A stretch of DNA of 10,852 bases from Bacteroidota bacterium (GTDB lineage Bacteria > Bacteroidota > Bacteroidia > Bacteroidales > VadinHA17). Shown piece by piece: positions 1-8,052 of the stretch. Both the position numbers and the translations under genes were made by a program. Within the stretch, counting starts at the first letter, position 1, and each line of letters begins with the position of its first letter. Under the pieces are notes generated by a model. It did not search any database. It had not been told where the DNA came from and was given only the letters and a program-made list of their open reading frames with translations. The DNA lies in the NCBI GenBank assembly GCA_015222065.1, contig JADFUQ010000098.1, positions 1 to 10,852 of the forward strand. Direction: 5' to 3'.

Positions 1-10
1 GTGATTTCAT
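1..10 (-). CDS. Possible start of a further downstream gene (5' end only)
   Basis: Ten bases after the stop codon of the DUF6067 gene, the minus strand reads ATG AAA TCA C and then leaves the window, giving M-K-S. Such a start is common for secreted Bacteroidota proteins, and the spacing would fit the tight packing of the genes before it. Only three codons are visible, so neither the reading frame nor a product can be confirmed. The other nearby ATG (positions 16-18) hits a TGA after two codons. Confidence 0.25.
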
Positions 11-20
11 GATGCCATCT

Positions 21-2678
21 TTATTGTACATAAATATCTAAATTAGTATGCAACACAATCAGAAAACCTTTCTTTGCCGGAACCATTATTTTATCAAGCG
101 AATCCAGTATTTTTTCTTCCTGATAATTTTTTATGGACGGAATAAAAAAAGTGTATTTTGATGGGTCGTATCCCAGTTGTTTCCAGTCAATGAACAAAGA
201 AGAAAGTTGATTTTCATTCCCCCAATTGGCAATTGCAAGAATACTTTCTTTTGCCCCATAGTACAAGGTGGCTTTCACCGAATCATTGCTGCATGTAACA
301 GGGATATTATTATCCCAATAACCAATCATTTTCTTATCAACAATGTGGTATTGATCCCAGAATTTCCAGATTTCGGTGGGTAAGTTTCCACTCCACCCGG
401 CCCGGTTGGTTATACCAAAGACCATCCCTCGCCAGGGATTCCCTCCTCCCTCAAGCATTTGACCCGGCAAACCAAAAGGAATACCGGAAACTTCTATAAG
501 CCAATGATCTGGCAATCGGTCGTAGTCACGTTTTTCGCCAATCCACACCAAATCAAAATAGGGCAACAAATCCATATAAAGGTTTAAACAATTTGCAAAT
601 CCGGCCCATTTATTAAAATGATTCCAACTGTGCAAATCCATCCTGCCTTCCGGACGGTAACGGTCAATTATTTTTCTTGCCCGCTGAAGTGTAAAACGGT
701 CAAGGGCCGAATCGTCAATATAAACCCCATCAATACCTATATTTTGAACCATCCAATCAAGTCCGGCAATATAAAAATTGTTCAAACGGCTGTCAGGTGT
801 CGTAATAACCGAAAGGTCTGTTTCACCTTTAAATTTCCCTTCTTTTATTGCATCGTACCATGCAGGAATATATTTCTCCCTCATATTCTTAATATACCAT
901 ATATTCGGTCCTTTGGGATGAAGAACTTCTGTGCGGGTATCATTTCCCGGACCAGGAAATATCACTTCGCCGTTGAGACTATTAAATGCCTGGAATTCAG
1001 GCATGTTTTTTGTCAATTCCCTTGTAGTGTAATAGAACTTCATACGCAAATCTTCCTCGTGAGCATTAGCAACAAGTTGAGTCAGTTCCTTTATATTCTC
1101 ATCAAGATAGGGATAGTTAATAAAAGGGTAAATATCTTCGGCATGGTGAATATTGATGATATTTGCTTCAATATTTTTTGCATTTTTTACTGTTACAGAA
1201 GTATTGGTACCACTATTTTTACCACGACAATGATAATATCTTTCGCCAAATTTATTTTGCCTGTCAATTAACCTGAAAGGTGTGATAAGCAGTTCGAAAT
1301 CATAATTGAGCACATCGTTCTTCTTTAATTCCCGTGATCCCGAATAGGCTTTAACCAGTACATCCCGATTTTTCTGTACTACATCAACTCCTCCTCTGCC
1401 TTCATTACCCCAGGATGGAGGCAGCTTCAGCGGACCAAACTCATAATAGAGATTGATTAATGGACGGACATAATTCTCCGCTTTCCACTTTACCCGCAGT
1501 CCACCATTTACAGTGCCAACCCAAAGCATATCCTGGTTTTTGGATAGATCCCATTTCCACTTCCAGTCGGGGGTGCGGGAACCTCCTTCATGGCCTAGTC
1601 CCATTATATATTCAGCCTTTTCTTTTACAACGGGGATTTCGAGCCGGATGTCCCTCACCTTTAATGGAACCTTTGCTGTAAGTTTTAACTTATAATCGAC
1701 AAAACCATCAAACTCCATCTGCCCTATACATTCAAGATCGCATTCATTCGAAGTGTTTAAAACTCTCCAGACAGTCTTTGAAGGTGTTTGCCCTAAAAAT
1801 TCCAATGCCCCGGGTTGTAACCGAATGATTTTACCATCTTCCTTTTCAATAATGAACCGGAAAGGATGATTAATAACAGGTTCGCCTCTCTCCACAAGCG
1901 ACTGGTTAGAAGGACCAAAATAACTAATAATGGAGGCCGGAAGACCGTTCTCTCCGATAATTAACGTACGCCCCAAAATGCTGATCTTGTTTTCTTCAAT
2001 TTTAACAGGAAGATACCCTTTGGTAATCTCCTCGTCAATTCCAACAGTTGAATTAAGCCAGTTAAGCCGTGACAAACGTTTACCCTCGTTATAACCATGA
2101 TTGGGAACAGCTTCACCAAATACTTTTAGCCGAATCGGAACCATTTGCTTTTCTCCTCCGGCAATAACAGAAACCGAGCCAGTGTAGGTACCCGGTTCTA
2201 TACCTTTTAGATCTATTCCCATCCATAATGCCTGGATACGCCCAGCCTGAACATTAACTTTTTTTGTAAACGTATTTCCCATGAAATCTATACCGCCTTT
2301 GTTGAAACAGGTCATTTTTATCAACGGGATAACTTGTCCTTTCCTGTTTTCTAAATTGGAGAACACTACATGCACATCCTGAAGATTGCTTCCAACTGCC
2401 CAGACACCAATCTGATAAACATAATATTCCCCGGGTTGGGCTTGTAAAACATAATCTTTTTGAGCATAATTGCGCTCCAGCCATTTTGTTTTTAACGAAT
2501 CATACCATTTTATCGGATTTTCCCTGGTCTCCGGAAAGATAAAAAATGTTCGATTTTTCAATACATTGCTATATTCTGCCACTGCAGAAGCAGTAGAGAT
2601 ATAAGCTTCTGTATTTTCCTGGCTTTGCACTGCTATTCCTGAGAACAACAGGCCAATGATAAAAATGAAGTGCTTCAT
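21..2678 (-). CDS. Secreted DUF6067 / GH123-like glycoside hydrolase-fold protein
   Basis: 885 residues. Residues 1-20 form a signal peptide (MKHF, a hydrophobic stretch, then QSQ), so the protein acts in the periplasm or at the surface. Residues about 25-500 are beta-rich and resemble the N-terminal beta-sandwich modules of GH123-like proteins. Residues about 510-800 look like a TIM barrel with motifs typical of the DUF6067 family: GVYIDD (651-656), DLHSWNHF (681-688), WIGEKRDYD (712-720), SGIPFGLPGQML (731-742), GGNPWRGMV (745-753) and TNRAGW (757-762). Residues about 800-885 look like a closing beta domain. D655/D656 and E715 are candidate catalytic carboxylates (inference). The family is recognised with good confidence, but its substrate is not known to me. 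The ATG at 2678 has no Shine-Dalgarno sequence and lies 50 bases after the beta-helix gene. No type IX C-terminal sorting domain is evident. Confidence 0.85.
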   Translation of the reverse strand: MKHFIFIIGLLFSGIAVQSQENTEAYISTASAVAEYSNVLKNRTFFIFPETRENPIKWYDSLKTKWLERNYAQKDYVLQAQPGEYYVYQIGVWAVGSNLQDVHVVFSNLENRKGQVIPLIKMTCFNKGGIDFMGNTFTKKVNVQAGRIQALWMGIDLKGIEPGTYTGSVSVIAGGEKQMVPIRLKVFGEAVPNHGYNEGKRLSRLNWLNSTVGIDEEITKGYLPVKIEENKISILGRTLIIGENGLPASIISYFGPSNQSLVERGEPVINHPFRFIIEKEDGKIIRLQPGALEFLGQTPSKTVWRVLNTSNECDLECIGQMEFDGFVDYKLKLTAKVPLKVRDIRLEIPVVKEKAEYIMGLGHEGGSRTPDWKWKWDLSKNQDMLWVGTVNGGLRVKWKAENYVRPLINLYYEFGPLKLPPSWGNEGRGGVDVVQKNRDVLVKAYSGSRELKKNDVLNYDFELLITPFRLIDRQNKFGERYYHCRGKNSGTNTSVTVKNAKNIEANIINIHHAEDIYPFINYPYLDENIKELTQLVANAHEEDLRMKFYYTTRELTKNMPEFQAFNSLNGEVIFPGPGNDTRTEVLHPKGPNIWYIKNMREKYIPAWYDAIKEGKFKGETDLSVITTPDSRLNNFYIAGLDWMVQNIGIDGVYIDDSALDRFTLQRARKIIDRYRPEGRMDLHSWNHFNKWAGFANCLNLYMDLLPYFDLVWIGEKRDYDRLPDHWLIEVSGIPFGLPGQMLEGGGNPWRGMVFGITNRAGWSGNLPTEIWKFWDQYHIVDKKMIGYWDNNIPVTCSNDSVKATLYYGAKESILAIANWGNENQLSSLFIDWKQLGYDPSKYTFFIPSIKNYQEEKILDSLDKIMVPAKKGFLIVLHTNLDIYVQ

Positions 2679-2728
2679 CCGGATATAATTTATTTGTACT
2701 TATATATCTAATTTAACGTCCACGTCCA

Positions 2729-4015
2729 TCATGGTTGCAAGTTAGACGAACGGTTAATCCATAATTCCCGGATGCCGCCTTGCGGAATGGAAAACCCGGA
2801 ACTGCTCTGCCGGCGATCGTCCGCACTTTGGATCGTGTTTTCCTGTCCGTTACTGAGGAACAACGTGGACGCCTGAGTTGTTTTCGGGTTGTCTCCGCGT
2901 TGAAAATCGCGGATGTACAAATCGCGGACTTTGAGCTTAATATTAATCAGGCTGGGCGCCCATTCCTTATAGTCCGTCTTGGTAATGTTGAACTGTTCGA
3001 GCCGTACATTGCGTATATCCCCCGAACCTATAGGAAACCTCCAATTAGTCATGTTCACGGCATAAAACCGACAACTGCCCTTCACACGTCGGACGGTGAT
3101 GTTCTCGATGAGTGATTCTTTGCTCAGTATGCGAACGAAAGTGTAGGCACCATCGGCTTGAAGGTCTTCAACTAAGATATCGCGTATGGGGCCGCGTCGC
3201 ATTCCCAGGTTGAGAACCCGCTCCACGTCATCGTCGGCATTGAGAGCCACCATGTCGTCATTTGGTGTGTTAGGATTTACAGCCTTAATACGGCGGATGA
3301 TGCCTCGCTGCGAAAAACCACCCACGTGTACACCATCCTGATTTGGACGAACCACAGAATGATCCAGCACGATATCTTCAACCAGAAAGTCTTCGACCTC
3401 GCCCAACCGGATGGAAAAAGCGTCCGGATTTCTCACCGTCAGATTACGGAGTACAAGGTGCCTGACATTAACGAAATTGATCGCAGTCCCTGTATAGGCG
3501 AACAAATCACCATCCTTGCCGCGGCTGTTGTGTTCATTGTTACCGTCCCAAACACCACCTTCGACCGTGATGTGGTTGTTGCCGTTACCGGGATTCCGAT
3601 TGGCCAGCAGAAACACACTCACGTGGTTGCCCGCCCCATCAGCTAAGCGGATCACAGCCTGCGGATCAGCTTTCAGGGTGACGCCCGAACCGATCCAGAG
3701 AGTACAGCCGATGCGGTAGACGCCCGACGGAATAGTTACCACTTCCGCTCCGCTATCGAGTGCCTTCTGTATGGCTGTGGCATCGTCTTGCTGACCATTG
3801 CCCATAGCACCATAGTCAACAACGCTAACAGTTTTAGAAGATACCGGCTTAGAGGAGCCATTATCGCTTAAAACTTTGCCTTCGGGCTGTGCTACTGCAT
3901 GCGTCACAACCATTAACAGGCAAGTCACGAAAACAAAAAACCACACCCTTAAATGGTGAGATATCGTGGGAGTCTTTCTATTTGTCATATTTAATCCCTT
4001 TTTACATTTTGTCAT
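2729..4015 (-). CDS. Secreted right-handed beta-helix protein, GH28/pectate-lyase-3-like
   Basis: 428 residues from the ATG at 4015, or 419 from the ATG at 3988. A signal peptide ends near AVAQ (residues 40-43). After a short linker comes the beta-helix entry motif VVDYGAMGNGQQDDATAI (65-82), shared by pectate-lyase-3 and GH28-related proteins, followed by many short beta-helix coils (ITVEGGVWDG, HLVLRNLTVRN, DILVEDL, ENITVRRV). GH28 polygalacturonases carry NTD, DD, GHG and RxK. Here N-Q-D (225-227), D-D (253-254) and R-I-L (295-297) can be matched, but I see no GHG histidine and no lysine, so normal GH28 hydrolysis is doubtful. It could be a lyase, an unusual hydrolase, or a binding protein. 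The gene is more GC-rich than its neighbours (31 of 60 bases at 3301-3360), which may indicate separate acquisition. It follows the tandem-propeller gene after 11 bases. Confidence 0.82.
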   Translation of the reverse strand: MTKCKKGLNMTNRKTPTISHHLRVWFFVFVTCLLMVVTHAVAQPEGKVLSDNGSSKPVSSKTVSVVDYGAMGNGQQDDATAIQKALDSGAEVVTIPSGVYRIGCTLWIGSGVTLKADPQAVIRLADGAGNHVSVFLLANRNPGNGNNHITVEGGVWDGNNEHNSRGKDGDLFAYTGTAINFVNVRHLVLRNLTVRNPDAFSIRLGEVEDFLVEDIVLDHSVVRPNQDGVHVGGFSQRGIIRRIKAVNPNTPNDDMVALNADDDVERVLNLGMRRGPIRDILVEDLQADGAYTFVRILSKESLIENITVRRVKGSCRFYAVNMTNWRFPIGSGDIRNVRLEQFNITKTDYKEWAPSLINIKLKVRDLYIRDFQRGDNPKTTQASTLFLSNGQENTIQSADDRRQSSSGFSIPQGGIRELWINRSSNLQP

Positions 4016-4027
4016 GTCAAGTCCTCT
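3986..4027 (-). promoter_or_regulatory. Two competing ribosome binding sites and starts of the beta-helix gene
   Basis: On the minus strand AGAGGA (4022-4027) overlaps the stop codon of the upstream gene and lies 6 bases before the ATG at 4015. AAGGGA (3995-4000) lies 6 bases before a second in-frame ATG at 3988. The second start would give a signal peptide with a shorter, more usual N-region. The first keeps the start closer to the preceding stop. The sequence alone does not decide between them, and both may be used. Confidence 0.6.
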
Positions 4028-6213
4028 TAATATTCCTCACCTTCAAGCAACCATCTCAGGTTAAATACTGCCACACTTGTTTCATCGTACAGTTGGTTCT
4101 CACCACCTTCATATAGTAAATAGATAGTACCATCTTTATCGACAGCCATGGATGAATAAGCACTAAAACTCTGGTCAACAAGACGTTTTACTGGCCACGT
4201 GGCACTGCCGTTAAAAGACACCCAAACTGTCATTTGGTATCTCCATCCACCTTTCCAATCAGGAGAACTATATAGTAAAATATCCTGGCCATTTGTGATC
4301 CCATCTGGAATTCGTACCAGGCCTGCCCTACATCCGTAGCTTGGCTGGCTTCCATATTTAAAGTAAAAGGGTTCTCCAATTTCGAAAAGGTCATCCGACA
4401 CGTACCAATCTACAAATCTTTGCCCCCCATCGTGACTCCAGGCAATACGTCGCCGGTGATCAATAGACATATGAGATCTGGAATTGTAGTAGATTTTTCC
4501 GTCTGACAGCTCTGCTAAGGCGGCTTCACCAGTTCCGGTCATTATGCCATCACTTACCTGCCATGTTTTTCCCCTGTCATCGCTATACATGGCTGTGTTA
4601 TAATTATACATCCAATACTCCTGGGCGTTATCACCTGCAGGTGGTTGTACCCTCCCGGCAATAAGCAAACGCCCTCTATGGTCACCATACTTAAGGGTAA
4701 TACCTGTTTCCATTGCTGCCATATCAATAGGAACATTTCCTATGCCGTGTCCCATAGCATTGGCGTAAACGATAATATTTTCTTTCTTCCAATTATAACC
4801 ATTATCAGTACTTCTGTAGAGGCAAGGACTATCAGTATCCGGAGAAAGAATTAAAACATCTCCGGTTATATCATCTACCAAAACATTGTCACCCTTAAAA
4901 CCAAGATTTTCTTCAGGAGACCAGGTTTTTCCTTTATCTGTGCTTCTTCGAATAGAACTGCACCAACGACCAAATGCCAGGATGGTTCCGTTGGGAGCTA
5001 CTATAATATGTGGGCCTCTTGCAGAATTGTCTTTTTCGGATTTATAAAGAATTTGTGTATGATAATAAGCCGGTTCATTTTTTATTATACTATTCTCTAA
5101 CAAATAGTTTGCATTCTTCACATCTGTTTCCTGAATTTTGAAACGTGTGCTAACTACCGAATGTTTATTTTGGCCATCCCTGTATTTTATATATGTCGTT
5201 GCAACTATGGTACCATCTGGCAGAATTTCCAAACCCGGATATCCACAATCGCTACCTGCATAACTATGAAGCAATTTCACCCGATATTCTCCAGATCTAT
5301 TATTTCGTATATCGTTGTAGGTTCCCACCCACGCCACAAAATGTCCTTTGGTTGGACTGTTTGGAGCCATATCCCGAAAAGCAATCACGAGCCGGCCGTC
5401 CGGTGTGTATAATCCCTTATGTCTGTCTCCTGATAATCCCCATGGTGTATCAATAGGGTCGCTCCATGAATTCCCTTCATCCTTGCTGAACATCAGCAAA
5501 CTTCGTCCTACACGTGCATTCTCCCTCATGATACAGCACAACTCTTTATTGTCAGGTGAACGAAAAACGAAAGGTTCACATGGGTCTTTCCCTTCAACAT
5601 CGGCTATTACCTCAGGCTCAGACCATGTCATTCCGCCATCATTGGTTTTTGTTTTCAGTACAACCAGGGATGAACCATTTCTACGATGAAAGAAACCTAA
5701 ATAATTTCCATCCGGGGCTACTCTAATAATGCTGCTAAATGTCATTATACAGTCAAATCCTAAGGGAGGCAATTCAACCCATGTTTTTCCTCCATCTTCG
5801 CTCATGATTCGCGGCATATCGGGTCTGGCAGAAAAAACCCAAAGCCGGATTTTACCAGTTTTCATATCCATCATTCGGTAAATACTCGGACAATTAATAT
5901 GCTTTTTAAAACCTTTCGGTAGCTGATCATCCATCCGTTCCCAGGTAAAACCTCCATTCTTACTAACAGCCATTGGACCGGCAGGTCCTCCGTGATTTAT
6001 GCTCCAAACACAATACATGGTTTTCCCATCAGGTAACAACAATGTAGTTGGATGACCCTGGTAGATCTCTTCGGTGCCTTCGGCTATAATAACATGCCGA
6101 TGGGTTTCCTGTGAAATATCAATTAAAGGTAAATCTTGTTTTTCCTGAGCAAAACAGTTAATACTAAAAAAGACAATTATCAGAAAACTTGCTAATGGTT
6201 TAATGCTTTTCAT
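4027..6213 (-). CDS. Secreted tandem sialidase-like (BNR/Asp-box) double propeller
   Basis: 728 residues with a signal peptide ending near CFAQ (20-23). Two sialidase-like six-bladed propellers follow. The first (about 40-360) has Asp-box-like motifs at 82-91, 137-145, 189-197 and 242-250. The second (about 385-728) has them at 423-431, 467-475, 543-551 and 592-600. The second keeps a GH33-like active site: R399 (as in the RIP motif), E563, R579, R658, Y686 and E702. The spacings E-R 16, R-Y 28 and Y-E 16 equal those I recall for Micromonospora viridifaciens sialidase. The loop that should carry the acid/base Asp is short, with only W-C-S-S-I between G-R (415-416) and the next Asp box. The first propeller lacks the first Arg (H54 instead) and has Y341 where the Glu partner belongs. 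Automatic pipelines would call it exo-alpha-sialidase; real sialidase activity is uncertain. The start overlaps the preceding stop by ATGA. Confidence 0.85.
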   Translation of the reverse strand: MKSIKPLASFLIIVFFSINCFAQEKQDLPLIDISQETHRHVIIAEGTEEIYQGHPTTLLLPDGKTMYCVWSINHGGPAGPMAVSKNGGFTWERMDDQLPKGFKKHINCPSIYRMMDMKTGKIRLWVFSARPDMPRIMSEDGGKTWVELPPLGFDCIMTFSSIIRVAPDGNYLGFFHRRNGSSLVVLKTKTNDGGMTWSEPEVIADVEGKDPCEPFVFRSPDNKELCCIMRENARVGRSLLMFSKDEGNSWSDPIDTPWGLSGDRHKGLYTPDGRLVIAFRDMAPNSPTKGHFVAWVGTYNDIRNNRSGEYRVKLLHSYAGSDCGYPGLEILPDGTIVATTYIKYRDGQNKHSVVSTRFKIQETDVKNANYLLENSIIKNEPAYYHTQILYKSEKDNSARGPHIIVAPNGTILAFGRWCSSIRRSTDKGKTWSPEENLGFKGDNVLVDDITGDVLILSPDTDSPCLYRSTDNGYNWKKENIIVYANAMGHGIGNVPIDMAAMETGITLKYGDHRGRLLIAGRVQPPAGDNAQEYWMYNYNTAMYSDDRGKTWQVSDGIMTGTGEAALAELSDGKIYYNSRSHMSIDHRRRIAWSHDGGQRFVDWYVSDDLFEIGEPFYFKYGSQPSYGCRAGLVRIPDGITNGQDILLYSSPDWKGGWRYQMTVWVSFNGSATWPVKRLVDQSFSAYSSMAVDKDGTIYLLYEGGENQLYDETSVAVFNLRWLLEGEEY
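6210..6213 (-). promoter_or_regulatory. ATGA stop/start overlap, probable translational coupling
   Basis: The TGA of the LamG-containing propeller gene (6212-6210) and the ATG of the tandem-propeller gene (6213-6211) share bases. No Shine-Dalgarno-like sequence precedes this ATG, so re-initiation by the ribosome finishing the upstream gene is likely. This is direct support for both genes being on one mRNA. Confidence 0.75.
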
Positions 6214-8012
6214 TGAAAATTATTTAGATGCCTAATAAAATTCCTATGGTTTCCTATAAGTTCCGTATTCATTAATGGTCTGTTGTAAATTCTTAAATTG
6301 GTTAATCTACCCTTGGGTCTGTGTTGACCACTTACGAATTCAGCAACTTCAATATTATTAAAGGCAAAATCTTCCATATTTGCCATAAATCGACCCCATC
6401 CATATTGACGGAAATCTCTCCCGTTACAAACAATCCCGTCAACCACAAACTGAATGATTTTAGGACCGTTATCAACAATCACCGAAATACAATGTTCGCC
6501 ATATGCAGGTATAAGACCCGGATCAGAATTCCAGGAATCGGAATTATTTCCATCCTTCAATACAATTTCAACCGACCCGTATTCACTTGTCCTCAGTTCG
6601 ATGTGTTTACCATTTTCACTTCTAACAGATAAGATAACCTGGCTAGGGGCCAAATCACCTAATACTAATCTGAAATCCAAGGTGAACCCACGCTGGAAAT
6701 CATATTGGTTCTTTGAAGGTAGATGTAGTGTTGCTTTAGGGATAAGCTCCTTTTCAGACCATTCCTTCAACAAGCCCTCAGTTGTTGTGATTTTTCTTTC
6801 TGAATGGGACCATATCATATTAAAAAAGTCCGCAGGTATTTCATGGCAACGGGCATTCTCCTTATTGGTTTCGGTGATCCAGTATTTGCCATCCAGTTCA
6901 ATTAAATCCGGATAACTCATGCGTACCCCGATTTCATCCTCATAAAGCAGTATTTCCGGTTGACTCCAGATAATTTTACCATCCTTTTCGATTCCTCCGC
7001 TTAGCCAGGCAGGATTTCTACTATTAAAATTCCACCCCCCATGGTTATGGTACCAGAAGAGGTATTTACCATTTTTACATTTCCATATTCTCGGACATGC
7101 CCGTGGATTTTTTATTTTTATCCCATTTTCATACATTGGAATCTCGGGCATGGTCCAGGTTTTCCCTCCATCATAGGAATACGACTCAGCAGGATGACCC
7201 GAAATTGTCCTGTGCATGCAATATATAGTGCCATTCTGCATCTGGAAAATATTCTGTTCAGCATTAATGGGGCCTAATATTTCATTTTTCAATCCGTTTT
7301 GTGATTCGGGTAACATGACCCACTTTAATTTCTCCGGATTTTTCTCCGTATTGATATTGTCACACCTGAAAAACCAACCTTCACTGTAATCCAGCATGTA
7401 TTGCTTGATTTTAGCAAACGCAAACATCATCCCCTCATCAACATCTACAGGCTTACCGATCCCCCACATTATCTGGACTTCGCCTTTCCAGTCGTTATGG
7501 AAGTCAGCCGCCGTTTTACGAACATCCAGACGGTAGCGCTTTGACCAGGTTTTGCCCTCGTCCTCTGAATATTTATAACAGTACCATCCCAACATATCCT
7601 CCCTTATATCCTTTCTGCCGTTAAGTTCGTGAATTTTGTCTCCGTTGTAATCATAAAAAACATAAACTCTTCCATATTCAGTCAGATAAGGCATGGACCA
7701 GGAAGCCGACTCTTTTCCCGGTTCCTCTATCTTTACCGGATCAGACCAGGATTTCCCATGATCTTCACTGGTGCAACTGACAATGTGCTGTCCCCCGGTA
7801 CCTTCATGGCCTGCATTTGTTGTAAAAACACACAACCATGTTCCATTATTCAGCACTACTACATAAGGCTGATCACAATAACCGTTTGTATAAATCGGTG
7901 AACCATGCTTTACATTCCTCCAGTCCAATGATTGAGCATCCATTGGAGTTATCGATAACAAACTCAAGCAAATTGAGATTATCACAATAGAAATGTTCAT
8001 ACTCTTTTTCAT
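6210..8012 (-). CDS. Secreted sialidase-like propeller with C-terminal LamG-like domain
   Basis: 600 residues with a signal peptide to about residue 26 (cleavage near MDA/QS). Residues about 30-402 form a sialidase-fold (BNR) propeller with Asp boxes at 81-89 (TSEDHGKSW), 148-156 (YSEDEGKTW) and 278-286 (YSYDGGKTW). It carries motifs I know from a widespread uncharacterised sialidase-like family of Bacteroidota, Planctomycetota and Verrucomicrobiota: YCDQPY (45-50), GQHIVS (74-79), NPRA (302-305), FWYHNHGG (319-326), RNPAWLSGG (332-340), RMSYPDLIE (364-372) and ITETNKENARCHEI (379-392). The GH33 RIP arginine is absent. Residues about 440-595 are a LamG/concanavalin-like jelly roll, ending with the typical RLTNLRIYNRPL (569-580); such domains often bind glycans. 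Substrate unknown. The start at 8012 has an A-rich leader, 40 bases after the URO-D-like fragment. A second in-frame ATG at codon 5 is possible. Confidence 0.83.
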   Translation of the reverse strand: MKKSMNISIVIISICLSLLSITPMDAQSLDWRNVKHGSPIYTNGYCDQPYVVVLNNGTWLCVFTTNAGHEGTGGQHIVSCTSEDHGKSWSDPVKIEEPGKESASWSMPYLTEYGRVYVFYDYNGDKIHELNGRKDIREDMLGWYCYKYSEDEGKTWSKRYRLDVRKTAADFHNDWKGEVQIMWGIGKPVDVDEGMMFAFAKIKQYMLDYSEGWFFRCDNINTEKNPEKLKWVMLPESQNGLKNEILGPINAEQNIFQMQNGTIYCMHRTISGHPAESYSYDGGKTWTMPEIPMYENGIKIKNPRACPRIWKCKNGKYLFWYHNHGGWNFNSRNPAWLSGGIEKDGKIIWSQPEILLYEDEIGVRMSYPDLIELDGKYWITETNKENARCHEIPADFFNMIWSHSERKITTTEGLLKEWSEKELIPKATLHLPSKNQYDFQRGFTLDFRLVLGDLAPSQVILSVRSENGKHIELRTSEYGSVEIVLKDGNNSDSWNSDPGLIPAYGEHCISVIVDNGPKIIQFVVDGIVCNGRDFRQYGWGRFMANMEDFAFNNIEVAEFVSGQHRPKGRLTNLRIYNRPLMNTELIGNHRNFIRHLNNFQ

Positions 8013-8052
8013 ATTTACATTTTTAAGTTAAACTTTTATTTTTTAGGACACA

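Noticed and set aside
618..1271. 217-codon open frame on the plus strand
   Set aside because: It runs antisense within the DUF6067 gene, is rich in Cys, Ile and Phe as expected of a shadow frame, and has no domain-like pattern. The minus-strand gene has clear family motifs over the same bases.
2716..2727. Two tandem copies of ACGTCC between the beta-helix and DUF6067 genes
   Set aside because: Only two six-base copies with no further structure; easily due to chance.
5348..5689. Plus-strand open frames inside the tandem-propeller gene
   Set aside because: Antisense shadows of a well-supported coding region with continuous Asp-box motifs.
4027..6213. Naming the tandem propeller a true exo-alpha-sialidase (nanH)
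   Set aside because: The acid/base aspartate loop is missing in the second propeller and the first Arg and Glu in the first, so the gene symbol would claim an activity the sequence does not support.
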